DNA of 64,000 nt from Paragordius varius (taxonomy: Eukaryota > Nematomorpha): assembly GCA_964247055.1 (NCBI GenBank), contig OZ176053.1, positions 4,836,001-4,900,000 of the forward strand. Direction: 5' to 3'. Each line of letters opens with the position of its first letter. The first letter of the stretch is position 1. Shown here piece after piece: positions 1 to 13,700 of the stretch. The position numbers and the translations under genes are program-made. The notes under the pieces are model-generated. The model was not told where the DNA came from, made no database searches, and worked only from the letters and a program-made list of their open reading frames with translations.

Positions 1-1569
1 AAATTTACATCAATTTTTGTCCAAATTAAACAAGGTATGTTTTTTTTTAAAAATTATCAAAATAAGCATATATTTTAAAATGGCTATTAATAAAAAATAT
101 TAAAAAATGAATGTTTTGCACATATAAATTTTGTTGTAAAAATATTATTTTTATGGGTCGAAACATGCCCATCTATCGATAGTAACTTAAAGATATCAAA
201 TAATTTTTTACATTATGCGATTTGAGATCCGAGCATATGTCAAAAAAATATTCTTCGCTTTAAACCTTAATGTTGTTTTAACTTCTAAAAATCCGCTAAG
301 GAGTTTGTTTCTTTAATCACACATTAATACCGAAAATTATATTATAATAATTGATTTTGGTATATGTCATTTTACATCAATTATTTTTATAAAATAATTT
401 AAATATCTGATTAATTATCATTCTTTTTTAGGTTAGTTATAGTTTGGATGGACGGACATACGTAACATCTTCAAGCGATGGTGATATCCGCATTTGGGAT
501 GGAGTTAGTAATCGTTGCGTTACACTTTTCAATAAATGTCATGCTGGTCTACCTGTTGTTTCCGTTCAATTGAGCAAAAATGGCAAGGTATTTAAATAAC
601 ACTTTTTTCTATATCATATAGTCACTTTTGCATAAAAATTATGAGAATTTTGATATTTTATATGATAGAAAATGTTTATAGCATTTACTAGGAATAAACT
701 ACTGATATATTCCGATTAAATTTTAAAACTATGATGTTACCTAAAATAATTATATAGTTTTGAAATAAACTCGTATAATTTAATATGCATATAATTTATA
801 ATTGCATGAATGTTTTTAATTTGAATCTAACCAAGAAATTTTTTCTAAATTGGATAAACAAATGACTGTTTGGTCTAAATTTTAAAAATATAGACTCAAT
901 TTTACATAGCATCGTTTTTTTACACAATCGTGATAATTTAATATTAGTGTCAAATAAATAAGGCATTTTATTAATTTAAATTAAAAAAATTGTGTACAGT
1001 ATGCACTTTCAACGGGCAAAGATGGTTCAATCCGGATTTGGGAACTTGGTGTAAACCGATGTCTTATGGCATACTCAGGCATTCCTTTCATAAACGGTCC
1101 TCCCGAGGTTGGTTGTCCCGCAGTTTTCAATTATACCGAAGATTACAGTAAAACTTATTATTTTTATTACAAAACAAATACAAAATACTCAGAGCTCGGT
1201 TTCGATACCCTTTCTTAATGCTGTTTCAGAAATAATCCCTTAAATTCAAATTGAATAAAAGTTACAATATAATTTAAAAATCAGTTGAAAAATTTGAATG
1301 GACCAATCGGCGTTTAATACATCGATATTAGGAATAAGTTAAGCCCATTAATTTACCATCTTTCAAACTAATTTATAGTTTTATATCCGGACGAAAAATC
1401 ACCAAATTTATATTCGTGGGAAACGCGCACGTCAAAAATGCAACAGACCCTTCAACTTGGCCACGCAAATTTTATACGAAACATAGCTCATAGTCCTACC
1501 ACGCCTTTATTTGTAACATGTAGTGAAGATTATAGAGCTAGGTTTTGGGCTCGAAACGTAGAAATATGA
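1..1569 (+). CDS. CSTF1: CSTF1 (CstF-50) cleavage stimulation factor subunit 1, C-terminal exons (partial)
   Basis: C-terminal WD40 repeats of the 50 kDa subunit of cleavage stimulation factor, which acts in the nucleus in mRNA 3' end cleavage and polyadenylation. Exons seen: 432-587, 1000-1147 and 1379-1569 (stop TGA 1567-1569), with matching phases and GT-AG borders. The reading includes GDIRIWDGVSNRCVTLF, then AVFNYTEDYILYPDE, and ends SEDYRARFWARNVEI, aligning throughout with animal CSTF1 (insect ending CSDDYRARFWLRR). An earlier exon probably ends at 34 (donor CAAG|GTATGT); its 11 codons contain a His-Gln pair spaced as in fly CSTF1, but this piece is weaker. The gene runs off the left edge, so the N-terminal homodimerisation domain is not in view. 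It is tail to tail with DCAF6, 216 bp between stops. Confidence 0.93.
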
Positions 1570-1649
1570 AGGATAGATATATGAAAACATAACCAACTGT
1601 ATTGTAAAAAATAATTTTTTTTGATTATCATTTTTTGTTTGAATATAAA

Positions 1650-1728
1650 TTTATTGTAACTATCCGATATATATTAACAACATACGTAGTTTCAAGAGTC
1701 AATTGCACTATATATATTAAATAATAAA
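1650..1728. terminator. Crossed poly(A) signals of CSTF1 and DCAF6
   Basis: AATAAA for the plus-strand CSTF1 transcript lies at 1723-1728; AATAAA for the minus-strand DCAF6 transcript reads as TTTATT at 1650-1655. Each signal lies beyond the other, so the 3' UTRs of the convergent genes should overlap by roughly 100 bases. The hexamers are seen directly; their use is inferred. Confidence 0.45.
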
Positions 1729-1785
1729 AATCGTTAAATTAAAAGTTTTCCCCAGAAACATCTCTCTATGTAAAACACAGTTTAA

Positions 1786-4700
1786 TTAATTATCATTTCC
1801 TATATTGGTGTTTGTGCTGTTTTCGTCATCATCATCATGTTGGTTGATGGTATTTGTCGTTGCATTTTCTAATCTTTCAACATTCCTACGCATGCTAGCT
1901 AACATACGGATCATAAAAGAGGCAGGTATGGTAACTATGTCTCGTGTTTCTATCAACATTTTTCGATTACGATTCAATTGACTGGCTATACGTTTTTCCT
2001 TGTCTTTTGTAGTCTCTACTGAATCACAACAAGGGGCCCAGAGTTTAACATCGTAATCGATGCCACTGGAAGCTAAAACTATTATTTTTTGGGAAAACAC
2101 CGAAATTATAACTTTGATTTTGAAACATAAGGATAAAGATTAGGTTTTGCAAAAAAAGTGATTAACAATTTTAAATTTATGTGTAAATGGTCGGTTTGAG
2201 GTGAGATCGACCATGTGACTTTTGTTTTATAAAAACTTATGTTTTAAAAGATTTTATTAATAACAACAGCTATATAAATTAAATAGGGAGCATAGTTTTA
2301 GTTACCAATTTTAAATACAACTTAAAGCGATGTTTAAAAGGGCAAATTATAAAGAGGACCTAAAAAATTTATTGCGATATATTTTGATTTTCTTAATTAT
2401 CTCTGATTAGCATTTTTAAAATTACTTAAGGCATAAAAAAACCTTGCATTATAAAATCTGGTTAAATTTTTATTAAGAGATTCTTCAAATTTTAGCTACA
2501 TTTTAATTTTTATTCGTATAAAGATCATGAATTTTTTTGTGGTAATTCTCAAAAATTTCTTACATAAATGGCAGAGATTAGGTTGTACACAGTTAACAAC
2601 ATGTTTATCAGCTTCTATGATGTTCAAAATTTTTTGAGTCTCGCGATCCCATATAAAGATGTGGCCGCAATCACTCCCAGATAAAATGTATCCATCTCCC
2701 CAAAAATTGCATTCTTTGATCTACCATTAATTTAAATCAATCAGTTTATCATTTTTGCGAAAAATATGGTAACCACAGATACAAACCAAAAAGTTGACGA
2801 TATATGAATAATAAAATTTTGAGAATAGAACTTACCATAGTTCGCGTGTTTCGATGACCCTTGTATACTTTAAGCGTTTTGTATCGAACACAAGTGGATG
2901 AACGTATGATTTGTTTGGAGGCCAAAAGTGTTTTAAGGTTAGGTTTTTTTCCCAAAATCATTGGGTCCGTATTCGTGACATGTGATTGCTCATTTTCATC
3001 TTCAGATGATGTGGATTGATGACTATTACGATTTCCATGATTGTTATTAAAAGTATCTGTATCATTTTCATGGCTTAAATAGGGAGGATCAGCCGAACTA
3101 ATCATAAAATATAAGGATATTTAGCAAGAACTGTTGAGTTAAGTTCAATCGAATTTGTTTTTATTGAAAATTAAATTTCGTATTCATCCCAAATTGGGTT
3201 GTCTTAAACCAATTATGAAATGACATCACTTTAGTTAATTAATATTATTAATCTGGCAACCATTAGAATCAAAAATTATCCAAAATGATATAATAGCAAA
3301 ACTTACCTTACCTAATTAACTAATAAATCAAAGATTTTAAATTTTATGTATATGAATTGTAAAAATTACTCAAAAAGTAATATTCGATTGCCTCCTGATG
3401 ATTGAACGGAACTTTGATTTGAATCGCCTTGATTGTCTATAAAAGTTAAGAAATAAGTAAAAAATTAATTGTAAATAATTTATTATGCGCACATAATAGA
3501 CCAATATATATATATATATATATATATGGATTTAACAGTTTTTTAATGAAGATTAAAGCCTTTATTTGGATAAAATTACTAAAGTTTCTATATAATGTAT
3601 ATAAAAATGTATTAAATTTGTAAATTATCAAAACGATTCAAACTATTTTTTAAGTATTATCACTTTATTACCTTTTTAAATAAAAATACCTATAGCCAAA
3701 TATAAATGGCATTTATATGAAACTAAAAATATTGTTAAAACCCTTATTTAAACTTTTTAACGCCAAGTATTTTTTTTGGTAACTGTTAAATCGCTAATAA
3801 TGGCAATAAAAATAAATAATTAAAAATAATTTTTGGAGTGCATTTAATTTGGCGGCAAAATTCGGTCTTCTATATTTTATCTTTCGTAATACTTTAGAGC
3901 TTTTATTTAACCATAACTTAAAGTATTTTTTTCGTATAGACTGGTATATATTTTAAGGTGTTTTAATTATTTGATTCTCCAAAAAAGGATTTTTTTGATT
4001 AATGTATTTGCCTTTTTAAGAATTTTTCATTTTAATTAAAAATAAAATCTGCGGTCAGGAACACATAAATAATTTATTAGGTGCATATAAATATCTAAAA
4101 TAAATTAAACCATGTGAATATCAGTTTATGTTGTATGGTGATTATATTTATATATTTATATATATATATTATATATATATATATATAAGGAGACTTTAAA
4201 ATCATGCAAATGATATTAAAATTAGATATTTTATAATTGGCGTTCACATTCAACACTTAATAAATGTTTTATGGTTTGAATGTGTACATAAGCAAGTGTA
4301 TTTCTATTATAATGACACCTTTGTTCACTTTTTAATATAATGATTCTCAAAATATACTCAAACACTTGTATCTTTAACAATAATTTCCAAATCTATAAAA
4401 AAATGCACAGAGCATAATTAAGTAATTAAAAATATTATTGACCAAACAATAAAGTTAAATACAAATATAATAATAACCATATACAATAATTATGAGCACA
4501 ACTGATTATAAACATTATAGTATATAGAAAATTGATTAATGAACATAATATCAATCAAAATATCTCTAAAATAGTGTAAAGGCTTGTTTCAATCGGTTCC
4601 CAAATTTTTTGCACAAACTTGCAGCCTTGAGTTTCAGTAGATTTATGAATGCAAAACATAGAATGGCATTCGATGCAAAAAGTAGGAGAAGTCCGTAAGA

Positions 4701-7700
4701 AAACATGTAAGAACCAACCAAGGCTGTTGTGTTAAGGCTAATGGATGGTGGTGGCTTCAGAGTTGTTACCGTAAAGCATACAGTAACAAACAAGTACATA
4801 AAAAAGACGGTAAGTGAATATCGCAATATATCACGTTCACGACGTTTTTTGGAAACGGTTATTTTGGCACACGTATTATTATTATTATTGTTGTTTTGAG
4901 GATTAACTGCATTATTATTAATTAAACTTTTATCGCCATGCGAAACGGTAAGAATTGGGGCAACTACACTAACCGATATAGAGTAGACTAGATTATCATT
5001 TTTGTAGTTGGTTGCATCTGTTTTTGTAGTAAGATCATCTATTTTCTCATCCGCTTGTGATCCATCATATTTTTCACCCAACTTTTTATTTATTACATTT
5101 TTATCTTTATTTCGCTGTTTATGACAAGCTGTACTCAGAGTTTGCCCAGGTATATTAAGAAAATTGTTATTATGGTTGTTAAAAGATTGAAGCTGCTTGT
5201 TATTGTTTTTGGTGTGTTGGGGATCACCTTTTTGATTATCTTTCAAACATAAATCCTCATTGCTATTAACGTAATTAATTTGTGTTTTTTTCTTACCTCC
5301 AATATTTTGTAACGTATGTACTAATAACTTTGCTAGTACATTGCCTATTTTGAGTAAAATCTTGAATGCAAAATTGTTATGAGTACAACACGTTTTGACA
5401 GGAGCATTCATTTTAAGATGGGTGTTATCATCAAAATTATTATTATTATGGCTCGTCTCATTAATCATGTAATTGTATTGAGAATGTAATATATTGTGAT
5501 GGTTGTTTAATTCAGATATTTGAGTCGGTACTTCCCTTGTGGGTTTTTGTGAAATACCACCTGCTTCCCCAGTCTTTTCATTGACTCGAACACCTTTTCG
5601 TTTTATGTAAATGATTATACATATGTAACATATGAGCGTTGCCGATATATTTAGGTATTGCCACACAATATGAGCCGTAAATATTGGCGGTCGAAAACCC
5701 TGATAATCTATGTAACATGCATACAAGAACGAGGCAAAAACTCCCTTGCTTGCAGTTAATTGAATAGCTCGAACTGCTACAGAAAGAAACCATACCCCCA
5801 AGATAATGAAGTAAGTTAATTTGGTACAAGATGCCGTTGAAATACGAATTGACATACTGTTGCGTCCTTTTTGTGGTCTCTGTTGTTGATTAGATTTTAT
5901 GTTAATGCAACATTGCAAGCGTTGCCATAATTCTGATGAAGCAAATCCAAAAGGGAAACAAACTATAAGACAACGATCGACGGCAAGTAAAAGCATATGG
6001 ATTGAATGAGAAAGGAAAAATATTTCGTTAAACCAAGTCATAATGGAGCATGTAAGATCCATGTGTGCCCTTCCTTTGGGCCCTGGGGCAAAAATGTGAT
6101 AAGCATATGCAAACAACAAATAATTTGTCGTGTAACAAATGGCACCAAACATATCACAAATCGTGAGACTTAAAATCAGGATGTATGGTGATAGTTTCCT
6201 TAATGCCGGACTATTGATAATGACCAGGGCTAGGAAAAGGTTAGCCAGTGAACCAACTAATGTACTCAACAAAAGTAATTGACAAAATAAATGACGATCT
6301 AAACTAGTGTCGGGAATGTTGAATTGAACAACCGAAGTGCCAATATGATTTGAGCTGGTGTTATTAGAGGATAGATTAAAAGTCATAATCAAATTGTGAA
6401 TGGACATAGGGGAAAAAAGAGCTAATATTTTACAATTGGATGAGTTTATCGTTCGATTATAATTGGATAAAACATTTTAGATGCAAAAATATAATATATT
6501 AATGAATACTGTTTTCTCAATCCATTTGATATAATGATCAATGGAATGGAAAGAAAAGATCTTTAAAACACAATATAAATATTTAATAGATTTTACATTA
6601 ATATAAATACATTTTGAACGAAAAATTACTGTTTATAATAATATAAACTATGCATATAAATAATTTATAAATTTTAATACAATTTCATTCTCATAGATAG
6701 TCAAGTCAAATATTACATAAAAAAGAATTTATTTATTTGAATGGAATTTAATATTTAACTTTATACACCATTCATTTTCTAAAAAATCAAAATATTTATC
6801 GACAAGCCAAGTTAATATTGTAATAAAACCATTTTTATTAATATGAAATTATTTTAATTAAATAAATGGACAGAAAGATAGAGATTCATATCTAATTTTA
6901 TTGTAAAACATTGTTAATGAATTAAAATTTTGTTTTATAATAATATTGTAGCTATAGTTATCATATATGTATGTTTCCATCAGCTATTCAATATGATCCG
7001 TTAAAAATCAAATCCATTCATTAAATTTGACATTTAAATTCAAATATTTCTTTCTCTATATACTATTAAATAGCCTTAGTTCAACATTTTTACATTATAT
7101 ATTTTGTTTTCAATGGTGAAGATAAAAATGTTGTTAATTAAAATTCATTGTATGAACGCAATTTTAAATAGCGCTGGTCATTGTCAAAAAAAATTTCAGG
7201 CAATGATCTTATGTTTGAATCAAAATAGTTTATTACGATCACTTGGATAAAAAGACATACAATTATTTGACACCTAATAGATACAAAAAAACATTTTAGT
7301 AAGGCACACTGTATTTATGATTAGAGATAATTTTTGAAATGCTTTTGTTGTTGATAAGATGGCACCAAAAAAGCGGTCCTATGTAATTTTAATTCATTCA
7401 AAGATATTTTTTATTAAAAGATTTCCTATGTTTTAGACGTGAGAATAGATATAAATTAATAAAAAATAGAGATTAATGTGTTGTGATAATTTTTATTAAC
7501 AGATTTGACAATAAAATTTTACGAGATCCGGATATATAAAAAATATTTTTTCATATATATCAAATAAAGAGGTATCCATAACTTTATATGTATAATCATA
7601 AACCTCATTTTTGGTTTTATTGCAATGTGTGAAAACACTTCCTCACATAGCTCAATTTATAATAAAGCTAAAAAAAATATTTCCGACTAGGTATACTAAT

Positions 7701-10700
7701 TTAACCTCTAAAAATATATGAAATCATTGCATAAACCAAAGTAATAATCAATTTAAAAAAACGCAAAAAATACTTCTAGATGTAGCCAATTGTCTGGCTT
7801 CCACCAATCTGGTAAGCATCTCCGTCATTTGCCCCATAAGAATGCGTGTTAAGCGATTCTGCCTTGGATTTCTTGCATTCGTACTATTACTGTGGCTAGG
7901 GTTATTTGGTTGATCATTTGACTCCGTGTTTGTATTTATATTTGGAGAAATATTAAGAGCTTGATGTTCTGGTAAAGTGTTGTTGTTCGAACTTTCTTCT
8001 GTTCGGTTTTGTAGGTAAAAATTGTCAGTATTATTGCACATCATATTTATACTTGTGTTTTGTTGGGAAATAGAGGGCAGCTCATCACTAATATTCTGTG
8101 TACAATTATCCGTTTGAGGTTTATCTTTTACATGTTCTGTAGGAATAATGGTAGTAGAAGATTGAGAACTAGAGACAGATGAATCATCCGATAAGGGATA
8201 ACATGAAGGGCCAGTATCAGACCAATCACCACGTAGCCTTATTTGTGATGGGTGAAAACTAAAATGTTTTGTATTGTTGTTGATGCTATGACTTTTTTTA
8301 TCATTATGGGTATTAATCCTACTATTTGCTTTCTGTCCATCTTCCAGCTAACATAAATTTATATTATTTATATATTCTGTTACAAAAACACTTGTTGCAA
8401 TGTGTTTAACTAACTATATATCCATTATTATCAATTAATTAAGAGAATTTCAAAAATTATACTTATTTTAACTATGTTAGATCCAATATCTGTGGGCCTT
8501 AAATATACTAAATGTTTTAAAGAACTCACATAGCAAAATTTGGAATATTTCATTATTTCTTCAAATTCTCTGTTTTAAATATATATTTTGCATAACTTGC
8601 TATATATATAATTGTTATTAAAAGTAACCATTTTGCATGATTATGCTTTAGAAAAATATTACTTAATCATGTAACTATCTTGACATATTGTTATAGAGAT
8701 GTATAAATAATTATTTTTGATCAGTATAAATTTAAAAAGGAGTTTGAGATGAAGAATTTATGCTCGCTGCAAAATTCTATGAGGCGGACGCCTCTATCGT
8801 TTTTGATTCCCAGTCCTTTCCCATTAGTGATTTGGTGTGTATTATCATTGCCTACTATCGCGTTAAAGTCGCCCAATACAAATATTATGTCTTTTTGGGA
8901 ACTTTTTTAATAGCTGAGCTGAGGGCTTCGTAAAATTGTTCGGAGTCTTCTTCGTTGTTAGAGTTAGTAGGGGCATAGATTTGGGATATCGTTATTGGTT
9001 GTGGAGACGAGTTCAATCGAAGTGATATTATGCGATCGCTGTGTGGGTGGTGAATTTCAGATGAGTTGGCAAGTGATTTGGTCACTATTAGGGCTACTCC
9101 GTTTCGTTTAAGGGTATCATGACCTGAGTATAATAGGATGTGATTTTCATATTCTATGTGACCGTTTAATGGGATGTGGGATTCTGCTATCCTAAATACA
9201 CTGATGTCGAGTTTCACCATTTCTTTTATAATAACTTTGATTTTGTTGGTGGTGCCGCGTGAATTCCATGTACCAATACGTAAAGACAAATCGCTGGAGT
9301 TAATTTTATTCGAAACAGGCATTGTCTGAATTTGATTGGTTTAGATTATGTGGAAGATGAGGGAGGGTGTGTTAGCGATGGATAAGTTTGTGATGAAGGA
9401 TATGAGGAACACAAATGATTTGTCTTTTGGATGATGAATGATATTTTATAGGTAATTGGATAAAGATATTGTTAAAAAGGATAATTTATGGATAATCAAT
9501 TTTTAGTTTAAATAAATATGATTTTCTTGAAAATGATGATGTGATGGGAATCAGATAAAAGTAGGTGAAATGGTTGGTAAATGCTCTTCTAATGCGTTGG
9601 TAAATGCTTTCATTAAAACTGTCGAAAAAAGAAAAAAATATATCTTCAAAAATAATTGGTACTTCTTCAGGAGGGTAGGCATACCAAGCCTTTCCAACCG
9701 CCTTCTTTACCATATATTGTTACGAATATATAGAGGCGACCGCTTCATAGAATTTTGCAGCGAACATAAATTCTTCATCTCAAACTCCTTTTTCCAACAA
9801 CCTAAGAGAAGGCTATACACATGGACCTCACCTTGCAAGAGGCACAGAAACCAAATCGACTTTATTCTCGGTATACAAAAATATAAATCTTCATTTAAGA
9901 ACGTAAAAACCTACTATGGTTCCGTCTGTTATTCTGATCATAACCTCCTTGTAGCTAAACTTAAAATTAAACTAGTACTCTCACGCAAACCAAAATTTCA
10001 GCATAAACCTAAATCAGATTTTTCTGCGATCTCTCCCGAGTTTCCTTTGTTACTTGAAAACAGATTTAAAACACTCGAAATTGATGATGACACTGAAAAT
10101 CTTTGGAAAACAATACAAAATATCACTATAACTACAGCCAAAGAATGCATCCCTATCCAAAAATCCCATCATAACAAAATTAAGCTATCACAAAAAGGTT
10201 TCCTACTAGCGGACAAACGGCGCCAAGCAAAACGCAATAATAATACGGCAGAGTACAAATTATTTAACGCAGAGTTCCAAAAAAGCGCTCTGGACGACAA
10301 AAATGATCATTACAATCAGCGGTGCCCAAAGTAGAAAACGCTGCTAGATATAACAACAACTACTTTGCTGAAGTAGATCACATTGTACTAAGTAGGTCTA
10401 AAAGCTATAAAGGCCCAATGAGAAAGGAAGATGGAGATATCATTACAGACGAAAAAACACTGGTGGAAATGTATTAAAACTATACGGCACCAGCCTATCA
10501 AACGCCGAATAACAGTAATATCTATCAACATGACCCGCAGATCATCAAAGAAGAAGTTGAATAAGCGCTCGACCATTCCCCAAACAACAAATCTGAGGGG
10601 TACAACGATATCCCAACCAAACTCATTCATTTTATCCCAATTCATATACTGACTGATTTATTCCAAAAGATACTTGGTCACGCCTCATTCCCCCAAGATT

Positions 10701-13700
10701 GGTGCAAATCAATACTCATTCCCATCTTGAAAAAAGGCGATTAAATCATTTAATACCTATAGAACAATAGCGCTAATCAACCAAGCCTCAAAAGTTTTTC
10801 CCAAAATAATTCACAGGCGTAACCAATGCATAATTGAAGCCGTCTTTCTAACAACCATGGGGAATTTAGAACCAATCGCGGATGCAGGGACATGATTACC
10901 AATATACGCTGGATATTTGAAAAACAAATCAAATTTCAAAGTGAATATCTGCTTCATTTATTTTTCAAAAGCCTTCGACAGCGTGAAGCACGACACGCTG
11001 TGGAAGGCACTATCTAAGATTTCAGATCATATAAACATCATCAAATCCCTTTACTACAATTCATCATTAACCATAAAAACCCCACACGGCACAAGTAATT
11101 GGATACGAATGAACAATGGTTTACGACAAGGATGCGTCCTTTCACCAACTCTTTTTAACGTCTGCATAGAAATCGTATTAAGAAATATAGATAAAGCTAA
11201 TGGCATAAGCAACGCCGGCAATATCTAATCACTTCACTATGCAGACACTATACTGCTGCAGTGGACAACCTAAAAAAACTCTTAACAGAATTTTCAATTG
11301 AATGTCAAAAATTCGGTCTGACGATCAACTACAAAAAAACTAAAATTATGAATATAAGCTCAGAATCATTACAATTTCTGCTTTAACAACCAAAAAATCG
11401 AAGTAGTCTCCCAATACACTTATTTAGGCAGTCTTATAAATATGACTAACAACAGCACTCTCGACATCAGAACAAGAATAGGAAACGCTAAAGCAAAAAT
11501 GATAAAATATAATAAACTATGGTCGTCACACGACATCAAGCTCAAAACGAAAATCCGATTAGTTATATCCCTAATCCTCCTAGTATGCTATACGCGTGAG
11601 AAAGTTAGACAATAAAAAAGGATGACGAAAGATACATTAACGCCTTCGAAATGTGGTGCTGGCGGAAGATACTACAAATCACCTCGAAAGACAAAATGAA
11701 GAACACGTAATCCTTGACAAAATAAATTCCGAGATACACCTGATCGGCATGTGCCTCAAAATGAAATAATCATACTTTGGTCACATTACCAGAACTAATG
11801 ACTTGGAATCCAACTAATGACAGAGGTCGAGGATCAAGGAAACGTGGACGCTGCAAAATGCGCTCGATCGAAAACCTAACCAAAGAAACCAATCTTTCTT
11901 TACAACAGCTAACAGCACTCGCTTCCAATCGAATAAACTGGAGAAAATATACCTTCGAAAAAGCAATAAATCGACAACGATCTTTGCTCCAATAATAATA
12001 AATTTAATATTCAAACCTCTAAGCAAAATTATAAAGATTAACACAAAAAACCGTTTTATATTTATCGCTTAAATTACTCTTCTAAAATGTTATGGAACAA
12101 ATAACACACCCTTATAACATATACATGGCATTATTTCTTCAATCTTGTGTGATCGTGGATTTAAGCAGAAATTCCAAAAATTTATATTCAAAATATATCC
12201 TATCAAAAAAATGTTTTAATTCAATCTAATGATTATCTGTATGTATAAATGAATAGTTTATTATTTCAAACGATATAAAAATATCTCAGAACCCTTATAT
12301 ACATTTATTTAGCAAACAAAAATAGAAATTTAGGGTTATTTATGATTAGTAAAAAAGATTTTTGTCAAGCAAATTAAACCTAAACAGATTTTAACGCTAG
12401 GAAAGGCTCTTACATGATTTAGAAGGTCTTAACATAAAATTATTTAATTATAGAAATATCATACGACAAAAAAATTGAGAAAAAATATTTATATAAAATG
12501 TTTAGCAGAAAAAATAATTTCGATTTTTCACAAAAAAGATATATTAACGTTTTAAAACAATATAAATATCAATTAATATTATTCAGTTGGCTAACGATTT
12601 CAGAAAACAAAAAAATAATAATGTACATAAAAATTAAAACCTCATTTGCAATGGATGGTTCATCTTCCAAATCATCAGTAATCTAAAAAAATACAATTTA
12701 TAATGATATCGGTAGAAGGGGAGGGTAGAAAAATCTAGAAGGCGCGAAAATTTTGGAAATATCGAATCAATAATAAAACCAGAAACAAATTGAGGGTTAA
12801 TAAGGATCTCGGGTGCAAATAATCAAGATTTGTCTCCGATATAGAAATTAATATTATATATGGAAGATACTTTGCATCATTAAACGGGAATAAAAATTTG
12901 TAAAAGAATTTTGATTATAAAATAACAACGTTGTATAAATAGTATCACGATTTGTTTCATCCAATTATTAAAATTTACATTTTGAATATGTTTCCATATT
13001 TGTTACTAAGTAAACGAGTGTTAATTCATCAATCCACATTAACAACCTTTAATCTGTAATTTTTATTTGAAAACCATACAATAATCAAATCACCGACTTC
13101 AAGCTCATAAATAAGGTATAAAGTTAGATGCATATTTTATATAACGTATTTATGCGTATTGACAACAGTTAGATGCATATTTTATATAACGTATTTATGC
13201 GTATTGACAACGAACAAAGATGTATAATTTTTAAAAAATATAAACCGCCTCATCCAAATTAAAAAGGTGAATGGCATCTTCGCTATAACTGACTAATACG
13301 TCTTGCCGACTGGAATCATAAGCAAGGGAAGTTATGCGATTATTGTGATGACCATAATAGTTATCTCCGGTACCATTATTGATTTTATCTTCATCGTTTG
13401 CCAACTCTGGCATATAAAAACCAAACATTCCAGATAAACTGGACGAAAAAACGGAATCTAAAACAAAAAAAAGAATTAAAAAAACCAGACGTAAAAACTA
13501 AAGGACAAATATTTGATGGCCGTACTTTTTTTAATTTTTATAATGCCTATCGTTTTGTATAATATAAAAAAATAGAGAAGTAATATGGTAAGATACCCCA
13601 TTTTACATTTGTAATTATTTAGCTATATATAAAAAGTTTAAAAAAGTATAGCAGCTTTATAAAAAAAATTTGCCTTTGTCTTTATGATTTTGCTTCATGG

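Noticed and set aside
5578-5829. 83-codon minus-strand frame inside the GPCR
   Set aside because: Overlaps the GPCR in another frame; no independent support.
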